Below the pieces are notes generated by a model. The model did not search any database, was not told the DNA's origin, and was given only the letters and a program-made list of their open reading frames with translations. Made by a program: the position numbers and the translations under genes. Positions 44,851 through 52,625 of a stretch of 64,000 bases of DNA are shown one piece after another; the first letter of the stretch is position 1, and the number at the start of each line of letters is the position of its first letter. Source of the stretch: JAXGXJ01 sp050943595 (GTDB lineage: Bacteria > Actinomycetota > Thermoleophilia > RBG-16-64-13); the NCBI GenBank assembly GCA_050943595.1, contig JBMNPM010000008.1:35535-99534 (forward strand), read 5' to 3'.

Positions 44851-45393
44851 GTGAGGCTTGAGGTGATGAGAATCGGACCCGAGTCGGCGGTCACTCGGCG
44901 CCGGATTATCCTCAAGTGGAGTCTCCTGGCCGTAGCGCTTCTCTTCGCTTTGGCCCTCGATCTGGTGACCAAGAGCCTGGCCGAACACCATCTGGCACTC
45001 GGGGAGACGCACCAGATCACATCCTTCTTCTCCCTGCAGCGCACGGTGAACAGCGGGGTCGCCTTTGGCATGTTGCGGGGCGGTGGCACGTTGATCATCG
45101 TGGCCAACATCATCGCCATACTCATCGTCTTGTTCTACGTCGTCCTGGAGCGCCGGCCGTTCTTGGGTGGTATCAGTGGCGGTCTGATCATCGGGGGCAG
45201 CTTGGGCAACCTGGTACAGCGGTTGAGCGCGGAGGGACAGGTGACCGATTTCATTAAGCTACCCCACTGGCCCAATTTCAACATGGCCGATGTTTTCCTA
45301 GTCGTGGGGATTGCTGCTGTGCTCTTAGGGCTGATCGCCGAGACGGTGCGTGTATGGAAGGCCGGCCGTCGAGAGACGCCGGCCGCTCACTGA
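44851..45393 (+). CDS. lspA: lipoprotein signal peptidase II
   Basis: Aspartyl protease in the membrane that cuts signal peptides of prolipoproteins. The 180-residue product has four membrane segments, NSGVAFGML, GGSLGNLVQRL, and the catalytic Asp pair in QVTDFIKL (Asp133) and FNMADVFLVVG (Asp147). GTG 44851 or ATG 44866 may be the start. A DUF3465 lipoprotein in this window would be one substrate. Confidence 0.94.
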   Translation: MRLEVMRIGPESAVTRRRIILKWSLLAVALLFALALDLVTKSLAEHHLALGETHQITSFFSLQRTVNSGVAFGMLRGGGTLIIVANIIAILIVLFYVVLERRPFLGGISGGLIIGGSLGNLVQRLSAEGQVTDFIKLPHWPNFNMADVFLVVGIAAVLLGLIAETVRVWKAGRRETPAAH

Positions 45394-45406
45394 GGTATCT
45401 CGTCGC

Positions 45407-46333
45407 ATGTCTTCCCGCGTGCTCAGCTTCGTCGTCGATGCTGGTGATGCAGGAAGGCGTCTTGATGCCTTCCTGGGAGGGCAGGAGGAGATGGGCAGTC
45501 GCTCGCGTGTGGCCGCCCTCATCCGGGCCGGAGCGGTGACCGTCGATGGCGTCGAGCGTCCCAAGAGCTACCTCATCAGCCGGGGAGAGGAGATCGTCGC
45601 TCGAATACCCGGGGAGGCAGCATCCTCGTTGGTGGCGCAGATGCTGCCCGTATCCGTGGTCTTCGAAGACGAATGGCTTCTGATTGCGGACAAGCCCGCC
45701 GGCATGCCGGTCCATCCGTCGCAGGGTCACGCGGCGGGGACGCTGGTAAACGCCCTACTTGAGCATGGGTTGGCCGGGGGAGAGGCACACCGGCCCGGTA
45801 TCGTACACCGCCTCGACAAAGACACATCGGGGCTATTGGTGGTGGCCAAGTCCCTGGAGGTGTACCGGCGGCTGGTGGAGATGATGCGCGAGCGCCGGGT
45901 GATCCGTCGCTACCTGGCTCTTGTTCATGGGACCTTTGCAACAGAAAGCGGCACGATCGAGGCTGCGGTGGGTCGTGATCCGGTCCGCCGGCTGTCGATG
46001 ACCATAGGTGGCGTGGCGGCGCGAGAGGCTGTGACCCACTTCAGTGTCCTTGAGCGGATCGGGGATTTTACTTTGGTCGAGGCCCGCTTGGAGACGGGGC
46101 GTACTCACCAGATCCGTGTGCACTTCTTGGCCATCGGTCATCCGGTGGCCGGGGATCCTATGTACGCCCGCCGGGATCCGTTGCTCTTGGGGCGCCAATT
46201 CCTACACAGCTACCGTCTGTCGTTCGACCATCCTATCACCGGTGAACGACTGAGCACGGAAGCTCCTCTCCCGCCTGATCTTTCAGCAGTCCTGGAGCGT
46301 CTGCGTACGGAGATCGCCGACCGTAGCACGTGA
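45407..46333 (+). CDS. RluD-family 23S rRNA pseudouridine synthase
   Basis: Isomerises uridines in large-subunit rRNA. The 308-residue product has an N-terminal S4 RNA-binding domain (RSRVAALIRAGAVTVDGVERPKS) and the catalytic motif HRLDKDTSGLLVVAKS with its Asp, plus LETGRTHQIRVHFLAIGHPVAGD. ATG 45407 lies 13 nt after lspA with GAGGT about 10 nt upstream. RluA, RluC and RluD types cannot be separated here with certainty. Confidence 0.92.
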   Translation: MSSRVLSFVVDAGDAGRRLDAFLGGQEEMGSRSRVAALIRAGAVTVDGVERPKSYLISRGEEIVARIPGEAASSLVAQMLPVSVVFEDEWLLIADKPAGMPVHPSQGHAAGTLVNALLEHGLAGGEAHRPGIVHRLDKDTSGLLVVAKSLEVYRRLVEMMRERRVIRRYLALVHGTFATESGTIEAAVGRDPVRRLSMTIGGVAAREAVTHFSVLERIGDFTLVEARLETGRTHQIRVHFLAIGHPVAGDPMYARRDPLLLGRQFLHSYRLSFDHPITGERLSTEAPLPPDLSAVLERLRTEIADRST

Positions 46334-46365
46334 CCTGGTGGGATACTGGTCCTAACGACGATACG

Positions 46366-46396
46366 TGATCTGGAGGGTGTCTGATCTGGAGGGTGT
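46366..46396 (+). repeat. 16-bp-period direct repeat upstream of tkt
   Basis: TGATCTGGAGGGTGT occurs at 46366-46380 and 46382-46396 in the 201-bp gap between the pseudouridine synthase and tkt. It lies about 140 bp before the tkt start. No other clear promoter features are seen in the gap. Confidence 0.7.
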
Positions 46397-46534
46397 TGGT
46401 CCTGGGGGCGGCATGTGGTACAGGTGACATATCCGTCTGAGCCGGGGGCCTCGTGGCCCACATGCTAGACTTCCCGCACTCAGGCCGGTCTGTTCCCTGA
46501 TGACGATGGCAAAGCATTGCAGGAGGTTTATCTC

Positions 46535-48583
46535 GTGGCAGATGTGTTCCCCGACGAGTTGGCGCGTGATTGGCCCTCTGACGCACTGGCTATCGACACA
46601 CTCAGGATGCTTGCCGTGGATGCGATAGAGAAGGCCAATTCCGGTCACCCGGGCATGCCCATGGGGGCAGCCCCTATGGCGCACACTCTCTGGACCCGGC
46701 ATCTGAAGTTCGATCCGGCCGATCCGGCTTGGCCCGATCGGGATCGTTTTGTCCTGAGCGCCGGCCATGCTTCGATGCTTCTCTATGGACTGCTACACCT
46801 CTCCGGGGCCGGACTTTCTATCGAGGATCTGGAGGATTTTCGTCAGTGGGGAAGTCGCACGCCGGGTCATCCAGAGTACGGTCGCACCCCAGGTGTTGAG
46901 ACCACCACGGGACCTCTGGGGGCCGGTTTCTCCAACGCCGTGGGCATGGCCATCGCTGAGGCGTTCCTGGCCGCTACTTTTAACCGGCCGGGCCACACCG
47001 TGATCGATCACTTCACCTACACGCTGGTTGGCGATGGAGATCTCATGGAGGGTGTGAGCTCCGAGGCGGCTTCGTTGGCCGGGCATCTCGGCCTAGGCAA
47101 GTTGATCTGCCTCTATGACGATAACCGTATCTCCATAGAGGGTTCCACCGATCTCACCTTCACGGAGGACGTGGGTCTGTGTTTCGAAGCCTATGGGTGG
47201 CAGGTGCTCACGGTGCAGGACGGACTTGATGTCGAGGCCATCGATGAAGCCATCACCGCGGCGCAGGCCGACACGGACAGGCCGTCACTCATCAAGATCC
47301 GTACCGTCATTGGTTTCGGCAGCCCCAATAAGGCAGGCACTGCTGCCTGTCATGGCGCGCCTCTGGGGGCGCAGGAGACTCTGCTGACCAAGAAGGCCCT
47401 AGGGTGGCCCGAAGATCTCTTTTTCGCCGTGCCCAGCCGGGTGCGGCAGCAATACGAAGAACGGGCGGCACAATGCGGGCAGGCAAGAGCCGAATGGTTG
47501 GAGCGGTGGGCGGCCTACAAGAGTGTGTATCCCGACCTGGCTGAGCAATGGGAGGCGGCCGTGGCCGGCAGGTTGCCTGACGGTTGGGAGGACGTGTTGC
47601 CGGTCTTCACGGCCGGTGAGAAAGTGGCTACTCGGACGGCTTCGGGCAAGGTCTTGAACGCCCTCGCGCCGTTGCTGCCAACCCTCATCGGAGGTTCGGC
47701 GGATCTGGGTCCATCGAATAACACCATCCTTTCCGAATACGCGAGCTTCCAGGCATCTGATTATGCCGGACGGAATATTCATTTCGGCGTACGTGAGCAC
47801 GCCATGGGCGGCATTCTCAACGGTATGGCTCTTCACGGAGGTCTTTATCCCTACGGGGGCACCTTCTTCATATTCTGCGACTACATGCGTCCGGCTCTGC
47901 GCCTCGCGGCCTCGTTGGGTATTCCGGTGGTCTACGTCTTCACACACGACAGCATCGGCTTGGGAGAGGATGGCCCCACCCACCAGCCCATCGAACACCT
48001 GGCCTCGCTGCGTGCCATGCCGGGTCTGACTATCATTCGGCCCAGTGATGCTGCGGAGACCGTCGTAGCTTGGAAGGCCGCGCTGCAACGTCTCGACGGC
48101 CCGACTGCCCTCGTCCTGACCCGGCAGAAGGTACCCGTACTTGATCGTGCCACTCTCGCTCCGGCCGAAGGTCTGCTACGTGGTGGCTACGTGCTGAAGG
48201 ATACGGATGAGGTGCGGCCGGATGTGATTCTCATCGCCACCGGCTCAGAGGTGGTTCTGGCTCTGGAGGCCGCGGCGCTGTTGGCCGGGCAGGGGGTGGC
48301 CGCTAGGGTTGTGGCCCTGCCCAGTTGGGAGCTGTTCCAGGAGCAGGATGAGGCCTATCGAGAGCATGTGTTGCCCGCAGGTGTGCGGGCTCGGGTGGCT
48401 GTGGAAGCAGCCTCGAGCTTCGGCTGGGAGCGGTACGTGGGCCCCTGTGGCAGGGTGGTCGGTATCGACCGGTTCGGAGTCTCGGCTCCTGCCGAAGTGC
48501 TCTATCGGAAATTTGGGATTACTGCTGAGAACATAGTCAGACAGGCTCACGAATCTATGGCCGTGGCAGGGCGCCGGTCATAA
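46535..48583 (+). CDS. tkt: transketolase
   Basis: Thiamine-diphosphate enzyme moving two-carbon units in the pentose phosphate pathway. The 682-residue product starts near LAIDTLRMLAVDAIEKANSGHPGMPMGAAP, has the ThDP/Mg motif VGDGDLMEGVSSEA and YDDNRISIEG, the pyrimidine-binding domain (FGVREHAMGGILNGMALHGG) and the C-terminal domain (IATGSEVVLALEAA). GTG 46535 has AGGAGG at 46521-46526, 8 nt upstream. Confidence 0.95.
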   Translation: MADVFPDELARDWPSDALAIDTLRMLAVDAIEKANSGHPGMPMGAAPMAHTLWTRHLKFDPADPAWPDRDRFVLSAGHASMLLYGLLHLSGAGLSIEDLEDFRQWGSRTPGHPEYGRTPGVETTTGPLGAGFSNAVGMAIAEAFLAATFNRPGHTVIDHFTYTLVGDGDLMEGVSSEAASLAGHLGLGKLICLYDDNRISIEGSTDLTFTEDVGLCFEAYGWQVLTVQDGLDVEAIDEAITAAQADTDRPSLIKIRTVIGFGSPNKAGTAACHGAPLGAQETLLTKKALGWPEDLFFAVPSRVRQQYEERAAQCGQARAEWLERWAAYKSVYPDLAEQWEAAVAGRLPDGWEDVLPVFTAGEKVATRTASGKVLNALAPLLPTLIGGSADLGPSNNTILSEYASFQASDYAGRNIHFGVREHAMGGILNGMALHGGLYPYGGTFFIFCDYMRPALRLAASLGIPVVYVFTHDSIGLGEDGPTHQPIEHLASLRAMPGLTIIRPSDAAETVVAWKAALQRLDGPTALVLTRQKVPVLDRATLAPAEGLLRGGYVLKDTDEVRPDVILIATGSEVVLALEAAALLAGQGVAARVVALPSWELFQEQDEAYREHVLPAGVRARVAVEAASSFGWERYVGPCGRVVGIDRFGVSAPAEVLYRKFGITAENIVRQAHESMAVAGRRS

Positions 48584-48587
48584 TGAA

Positions 48588-48609
48588 CCGGCCGGTCTTA
48601 TCCGGCCGG
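48588..48609 (+). terminator. GC-rich hairpin after tkt
   Basis: CCGGCCGG at 48588-48595 and again at 48602-48609 around a 6-nt TCTTAT loop can form an 8-bp stem 4 nt after the tkt stop. No T-run follows. Confidence 0.4.
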
Positions 48610-48733
48610 CTGCGATATCCCCCTCGAATGTCGCCAAGACTCCGGCTGCGGTGTGCGCGTCCGGGCGGCCGGTGTGTGCTCATCGCGACTCGAGCTGGGC
48701 ATCGTTTTTGGGTAATCGAGGTACAAGAGTCTT

Positions 48734-49153
48734 ATGTTCAACTCCAAGACCATGTTCAAGTATCTCATCATCCAGTTGACGCAACTGGCGGTCATCGTCG
48801 GCGTGCTGGTTGTAGTGCGCAGCTTTGTGCACGTGCCGGCCTGGGTGATCGTCCTTGTGCTGGGCGTCTGGATACTCAAGGACATCATTCTCTACCGCTG
48901 GCTTTGGCGGGCCTACGCTTATCCCGACAGCGACCCGCTGAGCGAGCTGGTGGGCATGGAGGCAACAGTTGCTCAGACGCTGAGCCCAGAGGGCTTCGTG
49001 CGGGTGTACGGGGAGCTGTGGAAGGCGCGCCTGACGCTCCCGGAGCCCGGCGAATCAGCCGGCAGGCATCCATTACTGGAGCAGGACGCACGAGTTAAGG
49101 TAGTGGGTGTGCGTGGCAGCACGTTGCTCGTAGAGCCCTCGCTCTCCGACTGA
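48734..49153 (+). CDS. short NfeD-like membrane protein
   Basis: A 139-residue protein with two N-terminal membrane segments (LIIQLTQLAVIVGVLVVV and VPAWVIVLVLGVWILKDIIL) and a C-terminal OB-fold-like part (ELVGMEATVAQTLSPEGFV, VKVVGVRGSTLLVEPS), the layout of stand-alone NfeD proteins. NfeD domains modulate partner membrane proteases or stomatins; no partner gene is adjacent. The 150-bp gap upstream holds only the tkt hairpin and no clear promoter. Confidence 0.75.
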   Translation: MFNSKTMFKYLIIQLTQLAVIVGVLVVVRSFVHVPAWVIVLVLGVWILKDIILYRWLWRAYAYPDSDPLSELVGMEATVAQTLSPEGFVRVYGELWKARLTLPEPGESAGRHPLLEQDARVKVVGVRGSTLLVEPSLSD

Positions 49154-49160
49154 CTACCAG

Positions 49161-49177
49161 CGAGATCTGGGGTCTCG
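49161..49177. terminator. small hairpin between convergent genes
   Basis: CGAGA at 49161-49165 pairs with TCTCG at 49173-49177 in the 47-bp gap between the NfeD-like gene and the convergent antitoxin gene. The stem is short and lacks a T-run. Confidence 0.2.
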
Positions 49178-49200
49178 TGTGCAGTCGTCGGGGCGTGACC

Positions 49201-49542
49201 CTACCGTGGCGGCAGTTTGGCCTGCGCTTCCCGACCGGCGGGAACGAGCCTGATCTCCACGTCGCAACCTACGGCCTTGGCATATTTCTTCAACGTACTC
49301 ACCGAGGGCGAGTGACTGCCGGTGCCCTCCAGCCTTGAGACTGCGCTCTTGGTGGTACCCATGGATACGGCCACCTGCTCCTGCGTGAGCCCCGCGCTCA
49401 CCCGTGCGGCCAGCAGTTCGCGCGCCAGCGCGTACTCATCTTCGAGACCCTTGTAGGCTTCGGCGAAACCCTTGCGTTCGAGAGCTTTCTTGAGGAAGGC
49501 CTCGTGATCGTGGGAAGCCGGCTTGTATTCAGTCTTGGGCAT
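49201..49542 (-). CDS. HigA-type XRE-family antitoxin
   Basis: A 113-residue protein with a Cro/C1-type helix-turn-helix at about residues 45-100 (SAGLTQEQVAVSMGTTKSAV, SRLEGTGSHSPSVSTLKKYA). It should neutralise the adjacent toxin and repress the pair. It starts 14 nt inside the toxin gene and has a near-perfect ribosome site, AAGGAGGTGA (49555-49546 on the minus strand), 6 nt from ATG counting from GGAGG. The toxin-first order is the HigBA arrangement. Confidence 0.85.
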   Translation of the reverse strand: MPKTEYKPASHDHEAFLKKALERKGFAEAYKGLEDEYALARELLAARVSAGLTQEQVAVSMGTTKSAVSRLEGTGSHSPSVSTLKKYAKAVGCDVEIRLVPAGREAQAKLPPR

Positions 49543-49861
49543 CGCTCACCTCCTTCATTCTCTTGCGGGCGACGGCTATGTCCGATCTCGGGGTGGCTTG
49601 CGTCTTCTTGATGAAGGCGTGGAGCATCACTACACGCTGCCCTACCAGAAAGCAGTACACTGCTCGCCCGATGCCTTCAGGTCCCCGGGGTCGAAGCTCG
49701 AAGAGCCCGTCGCCCAAGGGGCGGGAATGCGGCATCTTGAGCATCGGTCCGAACTCGATCAGAAGCTCGACCAAGCGCGCATAGTCCGCCAGGATTCCGA
49801 CCGGCCACGACTCAATCTCCCCAAGCACGTGCTGATTGAAGTATTCGACGGAGTAAGCCAC
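49529..49861 (-). CDS. Gp49/HigB-like RelE-superfamily toxin
   Basis: A 110-residue protein of the phage-derived Gp49-like (DUF891) group, predicted to be a ribosome-dependent mRNA interferase. Typical stretches are MPHSRPLGDGLFELRPRGPE, AVYCFLVGQRVVMLHAFIKK and TQATPRSDIAVARKRM, with the conserved basic residues of the RelE fold. It starts with GTG and has no ribosome site; the operator-like palindrome lies 8 nt upstream, so the message may be leaderless or poorly translated. Forms a unit with the antitoxin. Confidence 0.82.
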   Translation of the reverse strand: MAYSVEYFNQHVLGEIESWPVGILADYARLVELLIEFGPMLKMPHSRPLGDGLFELRPRGPEGIGRAVYCFLVGQRVVMLHAFIKKTQATPRSDIAVARKRMKEVSDAQD

Positions 49862-49869
49862 GAGGATAT

Positions 49870-49887
49870 GTTAGCAAATATGCTAAC
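49870..49887. promoter_or_regulatory. operator-like palindrome of the toxin-antitoxin pair
   Basis: GTTAGCA at 49870-49876 and TGCTAAC at 49881-49887 form a perfect inverted repeat with a 4-nt AATA spacer, flanked by GATA and TATC. It lies 8 bp upstream of the toxin GTG. XRE antitoxins usually bind such sites over their own promoter. On the minus strand TAACAT would be a -10 placing transcription start at or near the GTG. Confidence 0.6.
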
Positions 49888-50111
49888 TATCATCATTACG
49901 CGCAGCGTGAAGACTCGTGTTTGAATCCTGGCCACATTCAATTGAGCAAAGGATGAATGACGAGTGGGCTGTATCCTGCCGTTACATGAGCCGGCACCCG
50001 CCGGTCCACATCTACCAACAAGCCACGGCTGGGCTCTTCTTGACCGCGGACGAGGAGGCAGGTAGGGTACGATCAACCAGGCAACAGATGGGGACGGGAC
50101 GATGGAGGATT

Positions 50112-50693
50112 ATGGCCGGGGAGATGAATGACGGGGTTCGTAGAGCGAAGGTCATTATGGACGGCGGACAGGTGGGGCGCACTCTGGCGCGCATGACACA
50201 CGAAATCGCCGAACAGGCTCCCGACCTGACCGCGATAGCGCTGGTGGGCCTGCAGCGGCGGGGAGTGGAATTGGCTGCACGGCTGGCAGGTCTCATGGGG
50301 TCGTTTTATGGAGTGAAGCCCCCCACAGGAGCCATCGATATCACCTTCTACCGGGATGACCTCGATACCCGCTCTTCTCATCTCGCGCGGCATCGGTACG
50401 AGCAGCCCTCAGTTCACTCCACGCACCTTCCCTTCGATGTTAACGCCAACACGATCCTGCTGGTCGACGACGTTCTCTACACGGGCCGCAGCATCAGGGC
50501 CGCCATCGACGCCCTCTTCGACTACGGTCGTCCGGCCGTAGTCCGTCTGGCGGTGCTGATAGACCGGGGGCATCGCGACCTGCCCATACGACCCGATTTC
50601 GTGGGCAAGAACGTACCTACCAGCCGCACCGAACAGGTGGTTGTCCACTTAGTGGAGACTGATGGTCTGGACGAAGTGATCATCGAGGGGTGA
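50112..50693 (+). CDS. pyrR: PyrR, pyrimidine operon regulator / uracil phosphoribosyltransferase
   Basis: Binds UMP and controls pyr genes by RNA attenuation in many bacteria, and has uracil phosphoribosyltransferase activity. The 193-residue product has ALVGLQRRGVELAARLAG, DITFYRDDLDT and the PRPP loop ILLVDDVLYTGRSIRAAIDAL. ATG 50112 has GGAGG 3 nt upstream; a longer frame from 49917 would add 65 unrelated residues. No convincing PyrR-binding hairpin was found in the 250 bp upstream. The 3' end overlaps the convergent gene by 14 nt. Confidence 0.92.
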   Translation: MAGEMNDGVRRAKVIMDGGQVGRTLARMTHEIAEQAPDLTAIALVGLQRRGVELAARLAGLMGSFYGVKPPTGAIDITFYRDDLDTRSSHLARHRYEQPSVHSTHLPFDVNANTILLVDDVLYTGRSIRAAIDALFDYGRPAVVRLAVLIDRGHRDLPIRPDFVGKNVPTSRTEQVVVHLVETDGLDEVIIEG

Positions 50694-51582
50694 CGACCAG
50701 CGGTGCCCTGACGCGCCGTGACAGTCCTTGGGTCAGGGCGGATGCGGCGTCCGTACTCTCGGTGGCCGACTGTCTCGCGGCCAGACCCACGGCTAGGTGG
50801 TAGATGAACCATCCGTCGTCGGTGAGGAAGTACAGGGTGGCAGCCTGCCCGTCGCACTGTAGTGCCAGGCCGTCGTTGAACGGAGTAAAATCGGCCACGG
50901 CCATGAACGGGATGCGAAAGATCTGCTTGGAGCCGGCGAAGTAGAGCTGCCGGTCGGTCATGACTGCTATGCCCTGATCGGTGGGGAGGTAGTCGATGAC
51001 CGGCGCTCGGCGCTCTCGCAACTCCTCTCGGCTCAGAATACCGGCGGAGGGCACCTCATCGGCGGTCGCCCGGCCGTCTCGATATCTCACGGCGCTGGGC
51101 CGCTCGTAGTAGTCGACGTCATCGAACTTCCAGATGAAGGCTTCGCTGGGCAGCAGGTCGAATGGGAGATCGGCCGGGGACCCCATCTGCTCAGGGAGCG
51201 TACCCTGGAGTAGTTCCCTGATGATGCCTGTGCGTCTAACCCTTCCGCGGGCACCATTCCACTCCGATCGGTCTCCCGGCAATCCGAGGTCATCGCGCAG
51301 CTTGAGCAGGGCGGCTTCTTGCTCCTCGGAGATCAACTGGCCCTGCAAGGTATCATCTGCGACCGTGTCCCAGGTTGTGGCCAGCAGACCGGATAGGCAG
51401 TCTGGGGCCACGGCGTAGCGTATGGCCACCTCGTCTATCTGCTGCTTGAGGTCTTCCGGCGGGGTTGCAGGTGCAGCGGCCTCGGCGATGAGATCGACCA
51501 TGGGTTGCAGCGCTTCCCGACAGGCGTCGTGTTGTCGGATGAGCCAGCCGGCCTCGTTTCCACAGAGATCACAGCGCGCCAT
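50680..51582 (-). CDS. unrecognised protein with N-terminal CxxC and PH-like C-terminal domain
   Basis: A 300-residue soluble protein. It starts MARCDLCGNEAGW, a single zinc knuckle-like CxxC, followed by a helical region of about 130 residues. From about residue 200 a beta-rich stretch DQGIAVMTDRQLYFAGSKQI then FRIPFMAVADFTPFNDGLAL resembles bacterial PH-like (GRAM-type) domains. The ribosome site AAGGAGG lies 5 nt before ATG. It is antisense to the pyr genes and its tail overlaps pyrR, so it is not part of that operon. No function can be assigned. Confidence 0.75.
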   Translation of the reverse strand: MARCDLCGNEAGWLIRQHDACREALQPMVDLIAEAAAPATPPEDLKQQIDEVAIRYAVAPDCLSGLLATTWDTVADDTLQGQLISEEQEAALLKLRDDLGLPGDRSEWNGARGRVRRTGIIRELLQGTLPEQMGSPADLPFDLLPSEAFIWKFDDVDYYERPSAVRYRDGRATADEVPSAGILSREELRERRAPVIDYLPTDQGIAVMTDRQLYFAGSKQIFRIPFMAVADFTPFNDGLALQCDGQAATLYFLTDDGWFIYHLAVGLAARQSATESTDAASALTQGLSRRVRAPLVVTPR

Positions 51583-51632
51583 GGGGGCCTCCTTGTTGCT
51601 GAGTGTGATATATCTAGCATGCGATCGCTTAG

Positions 51633-51684
51633 CAGGCTGCTGAACTATGACACTTCGCTGCCAGAACTTCGTTTTAGCAGCCTC
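51633..51684 (-). repeat. dispersed repeat, minimal copy upstream of pyrB
   Basis: AGGCTGCT at 51634-51641 pairs with AGCAGCCT at 51676-51683. Read on the minus strand it starts AGGCTGCTAAAACGAAG, like the copy after rng, and ends GCGAAGTGTCATAGTTCAGC, like the right ends at 57.5 and 24.2 kb. It therefore joins a left and a right end in about 50 bp. It sits 20 nt before the pyrB start and could form a leader hairpin. Confidence 0.65.
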
Positions 51685-51704
51685 TTAGACCGAAAGGGTA
51701 CCGC

Positions 51705-52625
51705 ATGCATCTCGTCTCCATCGATGATCTCACCTCGGCCGAGATCGAGAACCTTTTCAAGCTGAGCGATGGGTTCTTGGAGGTGGCCGCGCGACCCATC
51801 AAGAAGGTCCCCACTCTGCGGGGTCGTACCGTTGTGAACCTGTTTCTCGAGCCCTCCACACGTACGCAGGCGTCGTTTGAGTTGGCCGGGAAGAGGCTCT
51901 CGGCCGACGTCATCAACATCAAGGGCTCCTCGTCGAGCGCGTCCAAAGGGGAGAGTCTCAAGGACACCATCCTCACTTTGGATAGCTACCGGCCGGATAT
52001 CATCGTCATGCGTCATCCACGTGTGGGCGCTTCGCGCATGGCGACCCGCTACACCAGTGCCTGCGTTGTGAACGCGGGAGACGGTACGGGTGAGCACCCC
52101 ACCCAGTGCTTGCTCGACCTCTACAGTCTGCGGCGGGAATACGGTGACCTGCAGGGGCTCAAGGTGGCCATCGTGGGTGACATACTGCGCAGCCGCGTTG
52201 CACGTTCCAATCTGTCCGGTTTCCGCAAGATGGGCATTGACGTTCGTCTTGTTGGGCCGCCCACGTTGATGCCGCCCGGCATCGAGTATTGGGATGTTCC
52301 CATCTATCACGATCTGGAGGCTCTCGATGAGGTGGACGTAGTCTACCTGCTACGTATGCAGCTCGAGCGGGCCAAGGGCAAGGTACCGCCGGTGCCTTCG
52401 CTGCGGGAGTACAGCCGCGTGTGGGGGGTGTCTCTCTATCGAATCAAGCCCGGCCAGAAGATCATGCATCCCGGCCCTCTCAACCGCGGCGTCGAACTCT
52501 CGGGCGATCTGGCCGACGACGAGCATTCGCTCATCCTGCATCAGGTAGAGTCGGGGTTGGCCATGCGCATGGCCGTCTTCTTCCAGTGCCTGGCCGGCAG
52601 TCTGGATGAAGAGGCTACAGCCTAG
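51705..52625 (+). CDS. pyrB: aspartate carbamoyltransferase catalytic subunit
   Basis: Condenses carbamoyl phosphate and aspartate, the committed step of pyrimidine synthesis. The 306-residue product has the carbamoyl-phosphate motif FLEPSTRTQASFELA (Ser51-Thr54), KGSSSSASKGESLKDT, and GEHPTQCLLDLYSL. AAAGGG precedes ATG by about 7 nt. No pyrI is adjacent. The upstream gap has the minimal repeat rather than an obvious promoter. Confidence 0.95.
   Translation: MHLVSIDDLTSAEIENLFKLSDGFLEVAARPIKKVPTLRGRTVVNLFLEPSTRTQASFELAGKRLSADVINIKGSSSSASKGESLKDTILTLDSYRPDIIVMRHPRVGASRMATRYTSACVVNAGDGTGEHPTQCLLDLYSLRREYGDLQGLKVAIVGDILRSRVARSNLSGFRKMGIDVRLVGPPTLMPPGIEYWDVPIYHDLEALDEVDVVYLLRMQLERAKGKVPPVPSLREYSRVWGVSLYRIKPGQKIMHPGPLNRGVELSGDLADDEHSLILHQVESGLAMRMAVFFQCLAGSLDEEATA

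Noticed and set aside
49910..49935. tRNA-like T-arm resemblance (TTTGAATCCTGG)
   Set aside because: No matching acceptor, D or anticodon arms can be folded around it; a chance match in the toxin-pyrR gap.
49888..50111. PyrR-type RNA attenuator upstream of pyrR
   Set aside because: No antiterminator/terminator pair and no conserved PyrR-binding loop could be recognised, so it is not claimed.
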